Assembly: GCF_007748035.1 (NCBI RefSeq)
Contig: NZ_CP036278.1
Span: forward strand, 3,410,001-3,474,000
From: Aeoliella mucimassa
GTDB lineage: Bacteria; Planctomycetota; Planctomycetia; Pirellulales; Lacipirellulaceae
Length of the DNA stretch: 64,000 bases
Direction of reading: 5' to 3'
Program-made: the position numbers and the translations under genes
Notes under the pieces: generated by a model
The model's input: only the letters and a program-made list of their open reading frames with translations
What the model was told of the DNA's origin: nothing
Database searches by the model: none
Shown: in pieces, positions 47,501-54,398 of the stretch
How the letters are laid out: every line of letters starts with the position of its first letter
Position numbering within the stretch: position 1 is the first letter of the stretch

Positions 47501-48456
47501 TCCGAACCAATGCCGACGACTTCACGGTCAGCTTCTATTCGATGAACGATTCGCTCTCTACGGACGAAGCCGACTACGATATCGAAACAGCCACGCAGGT
47601 GGTCGCCGACATGGTGGTGGATGTCTCCACGGGATCTGATTACACCGGCGACCACGTATGGCAGCTAGGCCTGTCTTCGCCGATCACGCTACCGGCCGGA
47701 GACTATTTTATCGCCTTGGAATCAGGTTCGAGCGGCACCTACGCGTTCAAGTGGGATCTTGATAATAATCGCTCGAACGATGCCTATCCCGATGGACTCG
47801 TGGTGAACAACTGGGGACTCAACGCTAGCCAGGACTATAGCATGGCTCTGCTTGCCGAAGCTTACTCGCCACCGAGTGTGCTGAACGTCGATGGCGATTT
47901 CGACATGAACGCGGGGTCGTCGCTCACCTTGCGAATTAGTTCGCCCGACTTCCACGATCAGATCGACGTGAGTGGTATGTTCACTGCCGATGGAACGCTC
48001 AACATTGCTGCCAGAAGTGTTGGTTTAACTGCAACCGAAGGCGACGTGTTCGATTTGTTCCTCTTCGAGGAAGGAATGGCCAGTGGTTCCTTCTCCATTG
48101 GAACTCTGCCGACGCTGCCGGTTGGACTGGCTTGGGACATAAGCAATCTGCTCGTGAATGGTGAGCTAGCGGTGGTCGCTGGCACGCTGCCCGGCGACTT
48201 CAACGGCGATGGACTTGTGAATTTGGGCGACTACACCGTGTGGCGCGACAATCTCGGCGCTCCTGAATCGGACTTGCCAATTGGCAGCTACACACTGGGC
48301 AATGGAACGATCGACGCGGAAGAATACGCCACCTGGAAGGCTAACTTTGGACTCGGTATCGATATCGCTACCTCTGCTACCGCGGTTCCTGAGCCTTCTT
48401 CGCTACTACTCATGGCGTTGTTGGTTAGCACTTGGTGCGTCGCGCGGCGAAAATAG
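44596..48456 (+). CDS. PEP-CTERM autotransporter-like protein with dockerin, cassette 2
   Basis: 1,286 residues from ATG 44596, which is followed by a signal peptide (LIVSATWLAAFFALAELTST); the frame to 44545 is not needed. A domain near the N-terminus (DESDVKNGRKHRQSFVLDSS, ILFGGQDFNPEADDFTIGFY) is repeated near the C-terminus (DEADVRSDRVHRQSFKLDSE, ILFGGQDFRTNADDFTVSFY). Between them are autotransporter-associated beta-strand repeats (LMKTGNGTLGLSGAKSYTGT, VQAGTLSID). The end carries a dockerin-like pair (PGDFNGDGLVNLGDYTVWRD, then LGNGTIDAEEYATWK with a degenerate loop) and a PEP-CTERM signal (VPEPSS, hydrophobic helix, RRK). It is exported and probably displayed. A strong hairpin follows at 48532-48593. 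Confidence 0.87.
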   Translation: MFGRLIVSATWLAAFFALAELTSTANAVTLTNDVAWPTTSASNVLQTAFPVYDGDESDVKNGRKHRQSFVLDSSLTFDSILFGGQDFNPEADDFTIGFYSIADPNSSEQSDYETDSLTPVVADFLVDVSNGTAFSGDHVLKIGLDSAVTLPAGSYYMAVDSGASGTYPFKWDIVFGDPYPAGRGVVNLNAGNAGLEFSMALITGADYENVWSVDGDGSFHDAANWTQGTVPTDDAIFGSALSSANAPATITVDTPTSLNSLTFQNNSSYVVAGSGTITLTGDHEVFTPLGSHLLSTDLAGNVGLMKTGNGTLGLSGAKSYTGTTVVQAGTLSIDSLAAIDNQSAIPLNIAGGAAVDLYPGVSGTLSSELTGAGILRMTDSLDATNAADKVTVSRSNSTFTGIVRVEGGTLEISNERALGEGGSFEYRTVIDDGKSGTLSLTGNISIADEFLDFGGRITDDVALSSSGNNAWNGIIRGGSTYNAGDNNNSANYHIESTSGTLTLQQLYAQDNGHDIDFVFSGAGDTVIAGHISDSSIDDSGVVSFSNRDDVAVTKRGTGTLTINTGTDADNTNSNNWWFGPTVIEEGTLVVNDPLASDVGELHSRDIAVHSGGTLDVTAFNTYSQQIGQTLRGSGTIAANTLALYDDGSLSPGNSNGQVGTLQVNGNVTLGAFATIGTEGAWSFDIGNSVSPESDQLAVSGTFTASGSPSMMVNVTPSAGHLDQGSTTIVAHTGATNTAMNGVAAQITDANGTPLNTRQTVSVSGDTAGQVNLTVTGEEANRTWSGATSGVWDIATTNNWQQGDQQFRDLDQVTFDDSAAGSTNVTVDGSRFAGSVTFANSTKAYTFSGTGGIVGSGSVNVTGAAQVTLANTGNNYSGTTTIDSGSSLQLASATTGTISNSGSLSLTGAQTGAMTLTSNVPWSDSPVFSTFAPDFEGDEADVRSDRVHRQSFKLDSETTFAAILFGGQDFRTNADDFTVSFYSMNDSLSTDEADYDIETATQVVADMVVDVSTGSDYTGDHVWQLGLSSPITLPAGDYFIALESGSSGTYAFKWDLDNNRSNDAYPDGLVVNNWGLNASQDYSMALLAEAYSPPSVLNVDGDFDMNAGSSLTLRISSPDFHDQIDVSGMFTADGTLNIAARSVGLTATEGDVFDLFLFEEGMASGSFSIGTLPTLPVGLAWDISNLLVNGELAVVAGTLPGDFNGDGLVNLGDYTVWRDNLGAPESDLPIGSYTLGNGTIDAEEYATWKANFGLGIDIATSATAVPEPSSLLLMALLVSTWCVARRK

Positions 48457-48531
48457 CGGTGAGCTAATTCCCAACCGACGGGCTTGCCAGGCAACACCCG
48501 CAACCGCGTTTATTGTACGATGGAAACCTAC

Positions 48532-48593
48532 AACTGTTACAGAGTGTGGTTCGCCAGACACCTGGCGATGGGCAGCGGCACTCTGTAACAGTT
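48532..48593 (+). terminator. Nested hairpin terminator after cassette 2
   Basis: Outer perfect 15-bp stem AACTGTTACAGAGTG (48532-48546) with CACTCTGTAACAGTT (48579-48593). An inner perfect 7-bp stem TCGCCAG/CTGGCGA lies at 48551-48568, and TCTTTTAACTTTT follows. The long exact stem makes this a confident terminator of the PEP-CTERM gene. Confidence 0.8.
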
Positions 48594-48655
48594 CTTTTAA
48601 CTTTTGGCACTCATCAAAGCGATGGTCACTCGATTCGATACGGATACCTCCAACG

Positions 48656-50422
48656 ATGATCACAACGAAAACCAATAGCGTGCTCCTGTGTGCTCTTCTC
48701 TGCTGGAATACCAGTAACGCCCTGGCTGCGGAAACCGATCCGCGGGCGGACGCCCTGCAGGCCTCGGTCTGGCGAGACGAACAGCGCATCGTCGACGTTC
48801 ATACCCATATCGAAGCACAACCAGAGCGGTTCGAGCGGGCAGCACGCATCTTCCAGGCAGTCGGGGTAGGTACTGCCATGGAGCTTGGTTCAGGCACGCT
48901 CACCTCGCAAGAGGGCGCAACATCAGCTTTTGAACAAAAGAAAGCCGTCGGCGAGCAAACATGCCCGGATCTCTTTATGTACGACATGCTGCTCGATTAC
49001 AGCGGCTTCGAAAACGACGACTGGAGCCAACGAGCCGTCGAGCAAGTCAATAAAGCCTATGCGGCCGGAGCGGCCGGCCTCAAGGAATTCAAACGCCTGG
49101 GCCTAACCGTGCGAGACGGCAACGGCAAGTTAGTTCGCATCGATGATCCAAAGCTCGATGCAGTATGGAAACGTTGTGGTGAACTCCAGATGCCGGTCTC
49201 CATCCATGTCGGCGATCCCAAAGCGTTCTGGGAACCGTACGACGAAACCAACGAACGCTGGGAAGAGCTAAGAGATCATCCTGGCTGGTGGTTTGGCGAT
49301 CCTGACAAGTACCCTTCTCGCGAAGAAGTGCTCGAGCAGTTTCTCCACATTATTGAGCGACACCCACAAACGACATTCATTGGCGTGCACTTCGGCAACA
49401 ATCCAGAAGATATCGATTGGGTCAGTCGCCATCTCGACAAGTATCCGAACTACATGTGCGACATCGCAGCGCGTATTCCAGAGATTGGCAGATCGAATCC
49501 AGAGAAGCTCCGCCAGATGTTCGTGAAGCATCAAGATCGCATTCTCTTTGGCACCGACTTCATGGTTTATGGTCGGATGATTCTTGGCTCAGCGGGAGAT
49601 GATGAACGTCCCACCGATCAAGATGCGGTGATTTTCTATCGCAAGTGTTATCGGTTCTTTGAAACCGACGATCGGAATTGGAAGCATATGACTCCGATTC
49701 AAGGCTCATGGACGATCGATAGTATCAATATCCCTGCCGCAGTGCAGCGAAAAGTCTATTTCGACAATGCGCAGCGAATGTTCGCCAGCAGCATGCCACC
49801 ACGTACGCTCAAGGCCGTGCGCATTGAGGACGACTTCGAGTTGGATGGCCACCTGAACGATCAGGCATGGGACGATGTACCAATCGAACGCCTGGAATAC
49901 ACGCTGAAGAACGTTTCCGTGCGCACCGACCTGAGCACGAGCGTTCGTGCCCTGTGGTCCGACAACTACCTGTATCTTGGGTACGAGGCCCCGTACAGCA
50001 AGTTAACCACAGCCGAGACACCTGCAAACGAGGAACGCCATGGGCTGTGGAACGACGATGTGGTCGAGCTATTTCTCGCTCCCGATCCAGAGCACCCCGA
50101 AATCTATCAAGAATACGAATGGGCTCCCAACGGAGAGCAACTTGATTTGAGTGTGAGCCCATCCGAGAAGCGACTGGAGTGGTCGAGCGACATGGAGTCG
50201 CGCGTAACAGTGGATGAGGAAGCACACATCTTCCGTGTGGAAGCACGGATTCCCATTGCATCCATCACCTCCGATCCCCCTTCAGTGGGAACTCGCTGGC
50301 GGGCTAATTTGTATCGCAACGACGTAGCCAACGGAGTGTTTCTCGCTTGGCACCCGACCTTGCAATCCACGGCTCACGTGCCTGAGCGTTTCGGCTGGCT
50401 CGAGTTGATCAGAGCAGAGTAG
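48656..50422 (+). CDS. Secreted amidohydrolase with C-terminal CBM9-like domain
   Basis: 588 residues from ATG 48656 (MITTKTNSVLLCALLCW), which gives a proper signal peptide. The reading frame is open upstream to 48281 but there overlaps the previous gene and its terminator, so the extension is rejected. The TIM-barrel amidohydrolase (TatD/amidohydrolase-2 like) shows metal-binding positions in DVHTHIEAQPE, SIHVGDPKAFW, IGVHFGNNPEDIDW and RILFGTDFMVYGR. A carbohydrate-binding family 9-like domain follows from about residue 380: FELDGHLNDQAWDDVP, RALWSDNYLYLGYE, WNDDVVELFLAPDPE and the final FGWLELIRAE. It should hydrolyse a sugar-linked or lactone substrate outside the cytoplasm; the substrate is unknown. 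Confidence 0.88.
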   Translation: MITTKTNSVLLCALLCWNTSNALAAETDPRADALQASVWRDEQRIVDVHTHIEAQPERFERAARIFQAVGVGTAMELGSGTLTSQEGATSAFEQKKAVGEQTCPDLFMYDMLLDYSGFENDDWSQRAVEQVNKAYAAGAAGLKEFKRLGLTVRDGNGKLVRIDDPKLDAVWKRCGELQMPVSIHVGDPKAFWEPYDETNERWEELRDHPGWWFGDPDKYPSREEVLEQFLHIIERHPQTTFIGVHFGNNPEDIDWVSRHLDKYPNYMCDIAARIPEIGRSNPEKLRQMFVKHQDRILFGTDFMVYGRMILGSAGDDERPTDQDAVIFYRKCYRFFETDDRNWKHMTPIQGSWTIDSINIPAAVQRKVYFDNAQRMFASSMPPRTLKAVRIEDDFELDGHLNDQAWDDVPIERLEYTLKNVSVRTDLSTSVRALWSDNYLYLGYEAPYSKLTTAETPANEERHGLWNDDVVELFLAPDPEHPEIYQEYEWAPNGEQLDLSVSPSEKRLEWSSDMESRVTVDEEAHIFRVEARIPIASITSDPPSVGTRWRANLYRNDVANGVFLAWHPTLQSTAHVPERFGWLELIRAE

Positions 50423-50469
50423 GCTTGTATTCGATTCGGTGAATCCAGCGAACAGGCAATGGGTTTAGG

Positions 50470-51546
50470 GTGTCGCTCGTTCAAACGCAAAGCATTGCAC
50501 TTAGCAACTCTCAATTGGGAACCAAGGTCGAGGGCCGTGTCTTCACTGGTTCCGGTACCGACGTGCTGCGTGCAGTAGCTCAGCACGCCGGGGTCGATAG
50601 CCTGCAGATCCTCTCGAATATTATTCACCAACTTCTAGTTCCCAAAGGTACCGACTGGACTTCGGTAATCCAAGGAGAGTATCTACAGGTCTACCCAGAC
50701 TCCTTTGGCACGTTCTCGTTGGTATGGGACGATCTTACCCACCAGCTGGTCGCCCATGGATCGACCTTTCAGTCCACTCGCTATCCCTGGGTTGCTCTAC
50801 TAGCGCATATCCGTACGATCGAGTCGCATCGAGGGCTGGGGCTTGGATCCTTGGTCACCGAACAGGTAACCGAGCGGGCGTTGCAGCAGGGCGCGGGCGT
50901 CGTTGTGCTGGCGACCGACGACAAGTTGCACCGCTTGAATCAAGGAGAGCGTGCTGCGCACTCGATGTACTCTCGGCTCGGTTACGCGGTGCTTGGCGAA
51001 AAGCGACTTGCCGACACAGTCGACTGGTTGATGGCCATCAACGAACCTCTGCGGCAGCTTTCTTGCACGCAGGCGAACGATTCCGCCACACAACTTGCGA
51101 CCGCCCAGCATCAATGCGTCGCCGATATTCAGCATGCGTATCTCGCCAAAGGAGCGAAACTCACCATCAGTCCAGTGAACGCAGGCGATCTGCCTGCGCT
51201 CTTCCTGCTCTGCAATTTGTGTCCTGAAGACGACTACCAACTGAAGCTGGCTTCGTGGGACGTCCATCTCGGACCGGAGCTGGAACGGACCTTTATCACT
51301 GTGATTCGTCAAGCGATTGTCGATCAGGATCGCTTGCATGACGCAAGCCAGGTAATTCGCGACGAATGCGGGCGAATCGTCGGCGTGTGCGCGATGCGCC
51401 AGCTTTCGCCATTTACTCGCCAGACGTTTGCCATCGACTGCTATGCGATGCCGGAATTCGTGCAACATCATCCTGCACTCATGAAGGAACTGGTGGAGTC
51501 GGCCATTCAACGAGTTCGCGAAGGGAACGATTCGATTCACACATAG
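50470..51546 (+). CDS. Tandem GNAT acetyltransferase ending at an in-frame amber codon
   Basis: 358 codons from GTG 50470 with GGGTTTAGGG upstream. An N-terminal GNAT domain is visible (LLAHIRTIESHRGLGLGSLV, SMYSRLGYAVLGEKRL). A second GNAT-like domain begins at about 230 (LTISPVNAGDLPALFLLCNL, RDECGRIVGVCAMRQL) and reaches KELVESAIQRVREGNDSIHT before TAG at 51544-51546. The same frame then continues for 47 sense codons to TAA at 51688 and reads as the missing end of the domain (see the next entry). The product made without readthrough lacks the last strands of the second domain. Confidence 0.72.
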   Translation: MSLVQTQSIALSNSQLGTKVEGRVFTGSGTDVLRAVAQHAGVDSLQILSNIIHQLLVPKGTDWTSVIQGEYLQVYPDSFGTFSLVWDDLTHQLVAHGSTFQSTRYPWVALLAHIRTIESHRGLGLGSLVTEQVTERALQQGAGVVVLATDDKLHRLNQGERAAHSMYSRLGYAVLGEKRLADTVDWLMAINEPLRQLSCTQANDSATQLATAQHQCVADIQHAYLAKGAKLTISPVNAGDLPALFLLCNLCPEDDYQLKLASWDVHLGPELERTFITVIRQAIVDQDRLHDASQVIRDECGRIVGVCAMRQLSPFTRQTFAIDCYAMPEFVQHHPALMKELVESAIQRVREGNDSIHT

Positions 51547-51690
51547 ATTGTGTTTCATGGGGTGGACTCCGACAAACTGCGGTTGTTCGAGTCGTTAGGC
51601 TTTCGCCCGACTCATCAACCGATCCAATACTATGGCAATTCAAGTGAGTGCTCTGTTGCGGTCGCCAGCTATGCGCTACCGCTCTCCTAA
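51547..51690 (+). pseudogene. In-frame continuation of the GNAT gene beyond the TAG codon
   Basis: 47 codons in the same frame as the GNAT gene, opening with IVFHGVDSDKLRLFESLGF, followed by RPTHQPIQYYGN, and ending in SYALPLS. KLRLFESLGF is the classic C-terminal GNAT helix-strand signature (compare LYEKLGF). This indicates that the ancestral gene had about 406 codons and that TAG 51544 is secondary, recoded or a sequencing error. No new ribosome binding site or start codon suggests separate translation. Confidence 0.75.
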
Positions 51691-51720
51691 AAGGGCTCTC
51701 TTCTCGTAGGCAATACACGA

Positions 51721-52638
51721 ATGCACATGCTCACAAGCAGACTCTGGTTGGTATTCGCAGTGGTCACCACGATCGCGTGGGGGCTTTGGGGTGCCTTTAT
51801 CAACAAACCGGCCGACAATGGTTTCCCAGAAACACTAGGCTATGTTGCCTGGTCGTTCACCATGATTCCTCCTGCCATCGTTGCGTTGATTCTCGCTCGC
51901 TGGAAGCTTGATTGTGATCCAAGGTCGATCGTGCTTGGCGTATCGATTGGGCTCTTAGGTGCCGGAGGCCAATTGTTACTTTTCCAAACGGTTCCCAGCA
52001 TGGCCCCCGGCTATCTTGTATTTCCCTTCATCGCACTGAGTCCCTTAGTCACCATTTTGCTAGCAGCCCTAATCTCACGCGAGAAGGTTCGATTGCCCGG
52101 GTGGATTGGTATCGCCCTGGCCACCGTGGCCGGAGTCTTGCTGAATCTCGGCGAAGCAGACTCGCAGCACTCCACGCAAGCAACATGGATTCTCTTTGCA
52201 TTGGGAGTATTACTGGCCTGGGGGATTCAAGGTTATGTAATCTCATTCGCCAATAACTCGATGCGAGCCGAGTCCATCTTCTTCTATATGGCTCTCACTG
52301 GCTTGGCACTAGCACCCGTGGCTTGGTGGATGACCGACGCACCTCGACAGGCCAATTGGCATTTCGATGGTTTCGGCTTGTCGTGTGTGATCCAGCTTCT
52401 GAACTCCTTGGGGGCGTTGCTGCTGGTTTATGCCTATCGCTATGGCAAGGCAATCGTAGTCTCTCCCCTGATTAATGCTGGAGCCCCAGTCATCACGGCC
52501 CTGTTAACGATGCTGCTACTGGGCACCTCTCCCAGCAGTGCTGGAGCCATTGGTATCCTGTTGGCAATCCTTGCAGCAGGACTGATGGCCATCGAAGAAG
52601 ACCCGCCTCAGCCATCCACCGAAATGAACGGAACTTGA
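51721..52638 (+). CDS. EamA/DMT family transporter
   Basis: 305 residues with about ten hydrophobic helices in the two-fold EamA arrangement. Examples are LVFAVVTTIAWGLWGAFINK, VPSMAPGYLVFPFIALSPLV and LNSLGALLLVYAYRYGKAIV, with the second-repeat ending VVSPLINAGAPVITALLTML. The start is ATG 51721; ATG 51727 is also possible. It is an inner-membrane metabolite or sugar permease of unknown specificity. The TGA stop overlaps the next ATG (TGATG, 52636-52640), so it is co-translated with the kinase and probably supplies its substrate. Confidence 0.9.
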   Translation: MHMLTSRLWLVFAVVTTIAWGLWGAFINKPADNGFPETLGYVAWSFTMIPPAIVALILARWKLDCDPRSIVLGVSIGLLGAGGQLLLFQTVPSMAPGYLVFPFIALSPLVTILLAALISREKVRLPGWIGIALATVAGVLLNLGEADSQHSTQATWILFALGVLLAWGIQGYVISFANNSMRAESIFFYMALTGLALAPVAWWMTDAPRQANWHFDGFGLSCVIQLLNSLGALLLVYAYRYGKAIVVSPLINAGAPVITALLTMLLLGTSPSSAGAIGILLAILAAGLMAIEEDPPQPSTEMNGT

Positions 52639-53726
52639 TGCTTATGTCGTCCACGATTGATATAGCCAATAGTTTCGCCATTACAGCTCCTGCAGTCAGG
52701 GTGCAATCCATCGACGAGGGACACATCAACGACACTTACATGGTCGATGCTATCGACAATACTCATTACGTGTTGCAACGGATCAATCACGGCGTTTTCC
52801 CTGATCCCCAGGGATTGATGCACAATTTCAAGTTGGTAACCGACTACTTACATGGCAAGTTGCAATCCACAGGTTATCATCCGCTCACTCGTCGTGTACT
52901 ACAACTGATCGCCACCAACGAGGGAGAGCCTTATTTGTCGACCAGTCAAGGCGAGTACTGGCGAATGTGTCCGTTCATTGCCAACACTCACTCGGCTGGT
53001 CACGTTGCCTCGACGCAGGAAGTCTACCAGGCAGGCTTGGGCTTTGGCGACTTTCTGGCCGGCTTAGTGGACTTTCCCATGGAGCAACTCACGGAACCCA
53101 TTGCAAAGTTCCACCACGGACCAAGTCGTTTAGCACAGCTCTCCGAAGCAGTGATCGAGGATCGAGCCGACCGACTGAAACAGGTGCAGTGCGAAGTCGA
53201 GGTCATCCAGAAGCACACCGATCTACTACAACAACCTCAGCACTGGATCGATGCGGGGCGTGTACCATTGCGGGTGACCCACAACGACACCAAGTGCAAC
53301 AACATCTTGCTCGATAACGAAACTGGCGAAGCAGCTTGCGTCATCGACCTCGATACGGTGATGCCAGGACTGGCACTCTACGACCTCGGCGACCTTGTTC
53401 GCACATCCGCTTGCCTGGCAGCCGAAGATGAAACCGACTTGAGCAAGGTCGAAGTTGACACAGATCGCCTTCGGGCGGCAGTGAGTGGATTTGTCGAGGG
53501 AACCCGAGGCGTGCTGAAACCCTTCGAACTGCAGTCTCTGGCTATTGGGCCTACCTATATGCCGTTGATCATGGCAACTCGCTTTCTCACCGATTACCTC
53601 TTGGGAGACTCCTATTACAAAATCGATTATCCGCAACACAATCTGGATCGCTGTCGCAATCAGCTTGCCGTGATGAAGTGCTTGCAAGAAGCCGAAGCGA
53701 TTGTTCTGGAGCGCATTCATTCCTAG
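52638..53726 (+). CDS. Phosphotransferase of the APH/NahK-like sugar kinase family
   Basis: 362 residues. The kinase loop RVTHNDTKCNNILLDNETG (Brenner-type HNDxKxNN) is followed by the metal-binding VIDLDTVMPGLALYDLGDLV. The N-terminal lobe has DEGHINDTYMVDAIDNTHYV and QRINHGVFPDP. These are the characteristic features of N-acetylhexosamine 1-kinase and relatives, which make HexNAc-1-phosphate; an amino-sugar substrate is therefore a reasonable inference. It begins at ATG 52638, overlapping the transporter stop. NahK-type enzymes normally work on salvage of host glycan sugars, which fits the neighbouring beta-helix glycosidase-like protein. Confidence 0.85.
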   Translation: MLMSSTIDIANSFAITAPAVRVQSIDEGHINDTYMVDAIDNTHYVLQRINHGVFPDPQGLMHNFKLVTDYLHGKLQSTGYHPLTRRVLQLIATNEGEPYLSTSQGEYWRMCPFIANTHSAGHVASTQEVYQAGLGFGDFLAGLVDFPMEQLTEPIAKFHHGPSRLAQLSEAVIEDRADRLKQVQCEVEVIQKHTDLLQQPQHWIDAGRVPLRVTHNDTKCNNILLDNETGEAACVIDLDTVMPGLALYDLGDLVRTSACLAAEDETDLSKVEVDTDRLRAAVSGFVEGTRGVLKPFELQSLAIGPTYMPLIMATRFLTDYLLGDSYYKIDYPQHNLDRCRNQLAVMKCLQEAEAIVLERIHS

Positions 53727-54100
53727 CTGCAAGTTGCACAACTAGTGAAGCGACAGCACGTCAAATGAGTACATCATCCACCAAGTGCTTTGCGGCACCA
53801 AGGACGTGTCCTCTATACCGGCCACACGGAGATCCCCCTGCCCTCACGCGATGCAATGCCTCAATGGTAACTCTGGACCAAGATTTCCTGTCGAAAACAC
53901 CCTTGCAATCTGTACAAAACATGCTCCAATAACCTACTGTTCATCCGTTTACACCTGAAGCTACAGGCTCTTTGAAAACTTGCTGTTTTTTATGTACGGC
54001 GCTTGGCGTTGCCGAGGCAGTCGGTGTTCGCTGCTGCGCGGTAGGTTGGGGGTATCTCTCGTCGTCCTCCCTCTGTGGGCGAGACTCCTCTAGCTCCCCC
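53727..54100. other. Intergenic region before repeat copy 3
   Basis: No gene seen. Its last part (about 53990-54060) contains GTGTTCGCTGCTGCGCG, the reverse complement of a block in the tails of copies 1 and 2, so repeat copy 3 probably extends upstream into this stretch in a degraded form. Confidence 0.4.
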
Positions 54101-54322
54101 AATAATAGATTCCCACCGATGGGAATCTATTTCTGAGACTGACGTGTCGGTCTTGATTGCAACCCATTGCCTTATAACCAGTTACGCGCATCGATGCGTC
54201 CAATAATAGATTCCCATCGGATGCGTTTTGGGATATGGGAATCTATTCGAGCGCGAAAGTCCCTGGTTTTAAAGGTTGGCGCGAGCTTCAATTTTCCCAT
54301 CGGTGGGAACATTGGGAATCTA
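54101..54322 (-). repeat. Dispersed nested-palindrome repeat, copy 3 (inverted)
   Basis: It aligns with the reverse complements of copies 1 and 2 in the same order. Hairpin A: AATAGATTCCCA (54104-54115), CCGA, TGGGAATCTATT (54120-54131). Hairpin B: perfect 13-bp arms at 54205-54217 and 54235-54247 with a 17-nt spacer whose complement contains CCCAAAACGCATC. Then TTCAATTTTCCCATCGGTGG and a terminal TGGGAATCTA at 54313. It differs from the others in the sequence between hairpins A and B. It lies just upstream of the beta-helix gene. Confidence 0.85.
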
Positions 54323-54398
54323 TCGCTCGCCCATCGGGGCTATGTTACAAGAGAGGTAGGTTCCCCTTACAGACGACTTCTCTGAATTGCTACCGACT

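Noticed and set aside
48281-48655. N-terminal extension of the amidohydrolase
   Set aside because: The extra 125 codons overlap the PEP-CTERM gene and the terminator at 48532-48593; a clean signal peptide begins at ATG 48656.
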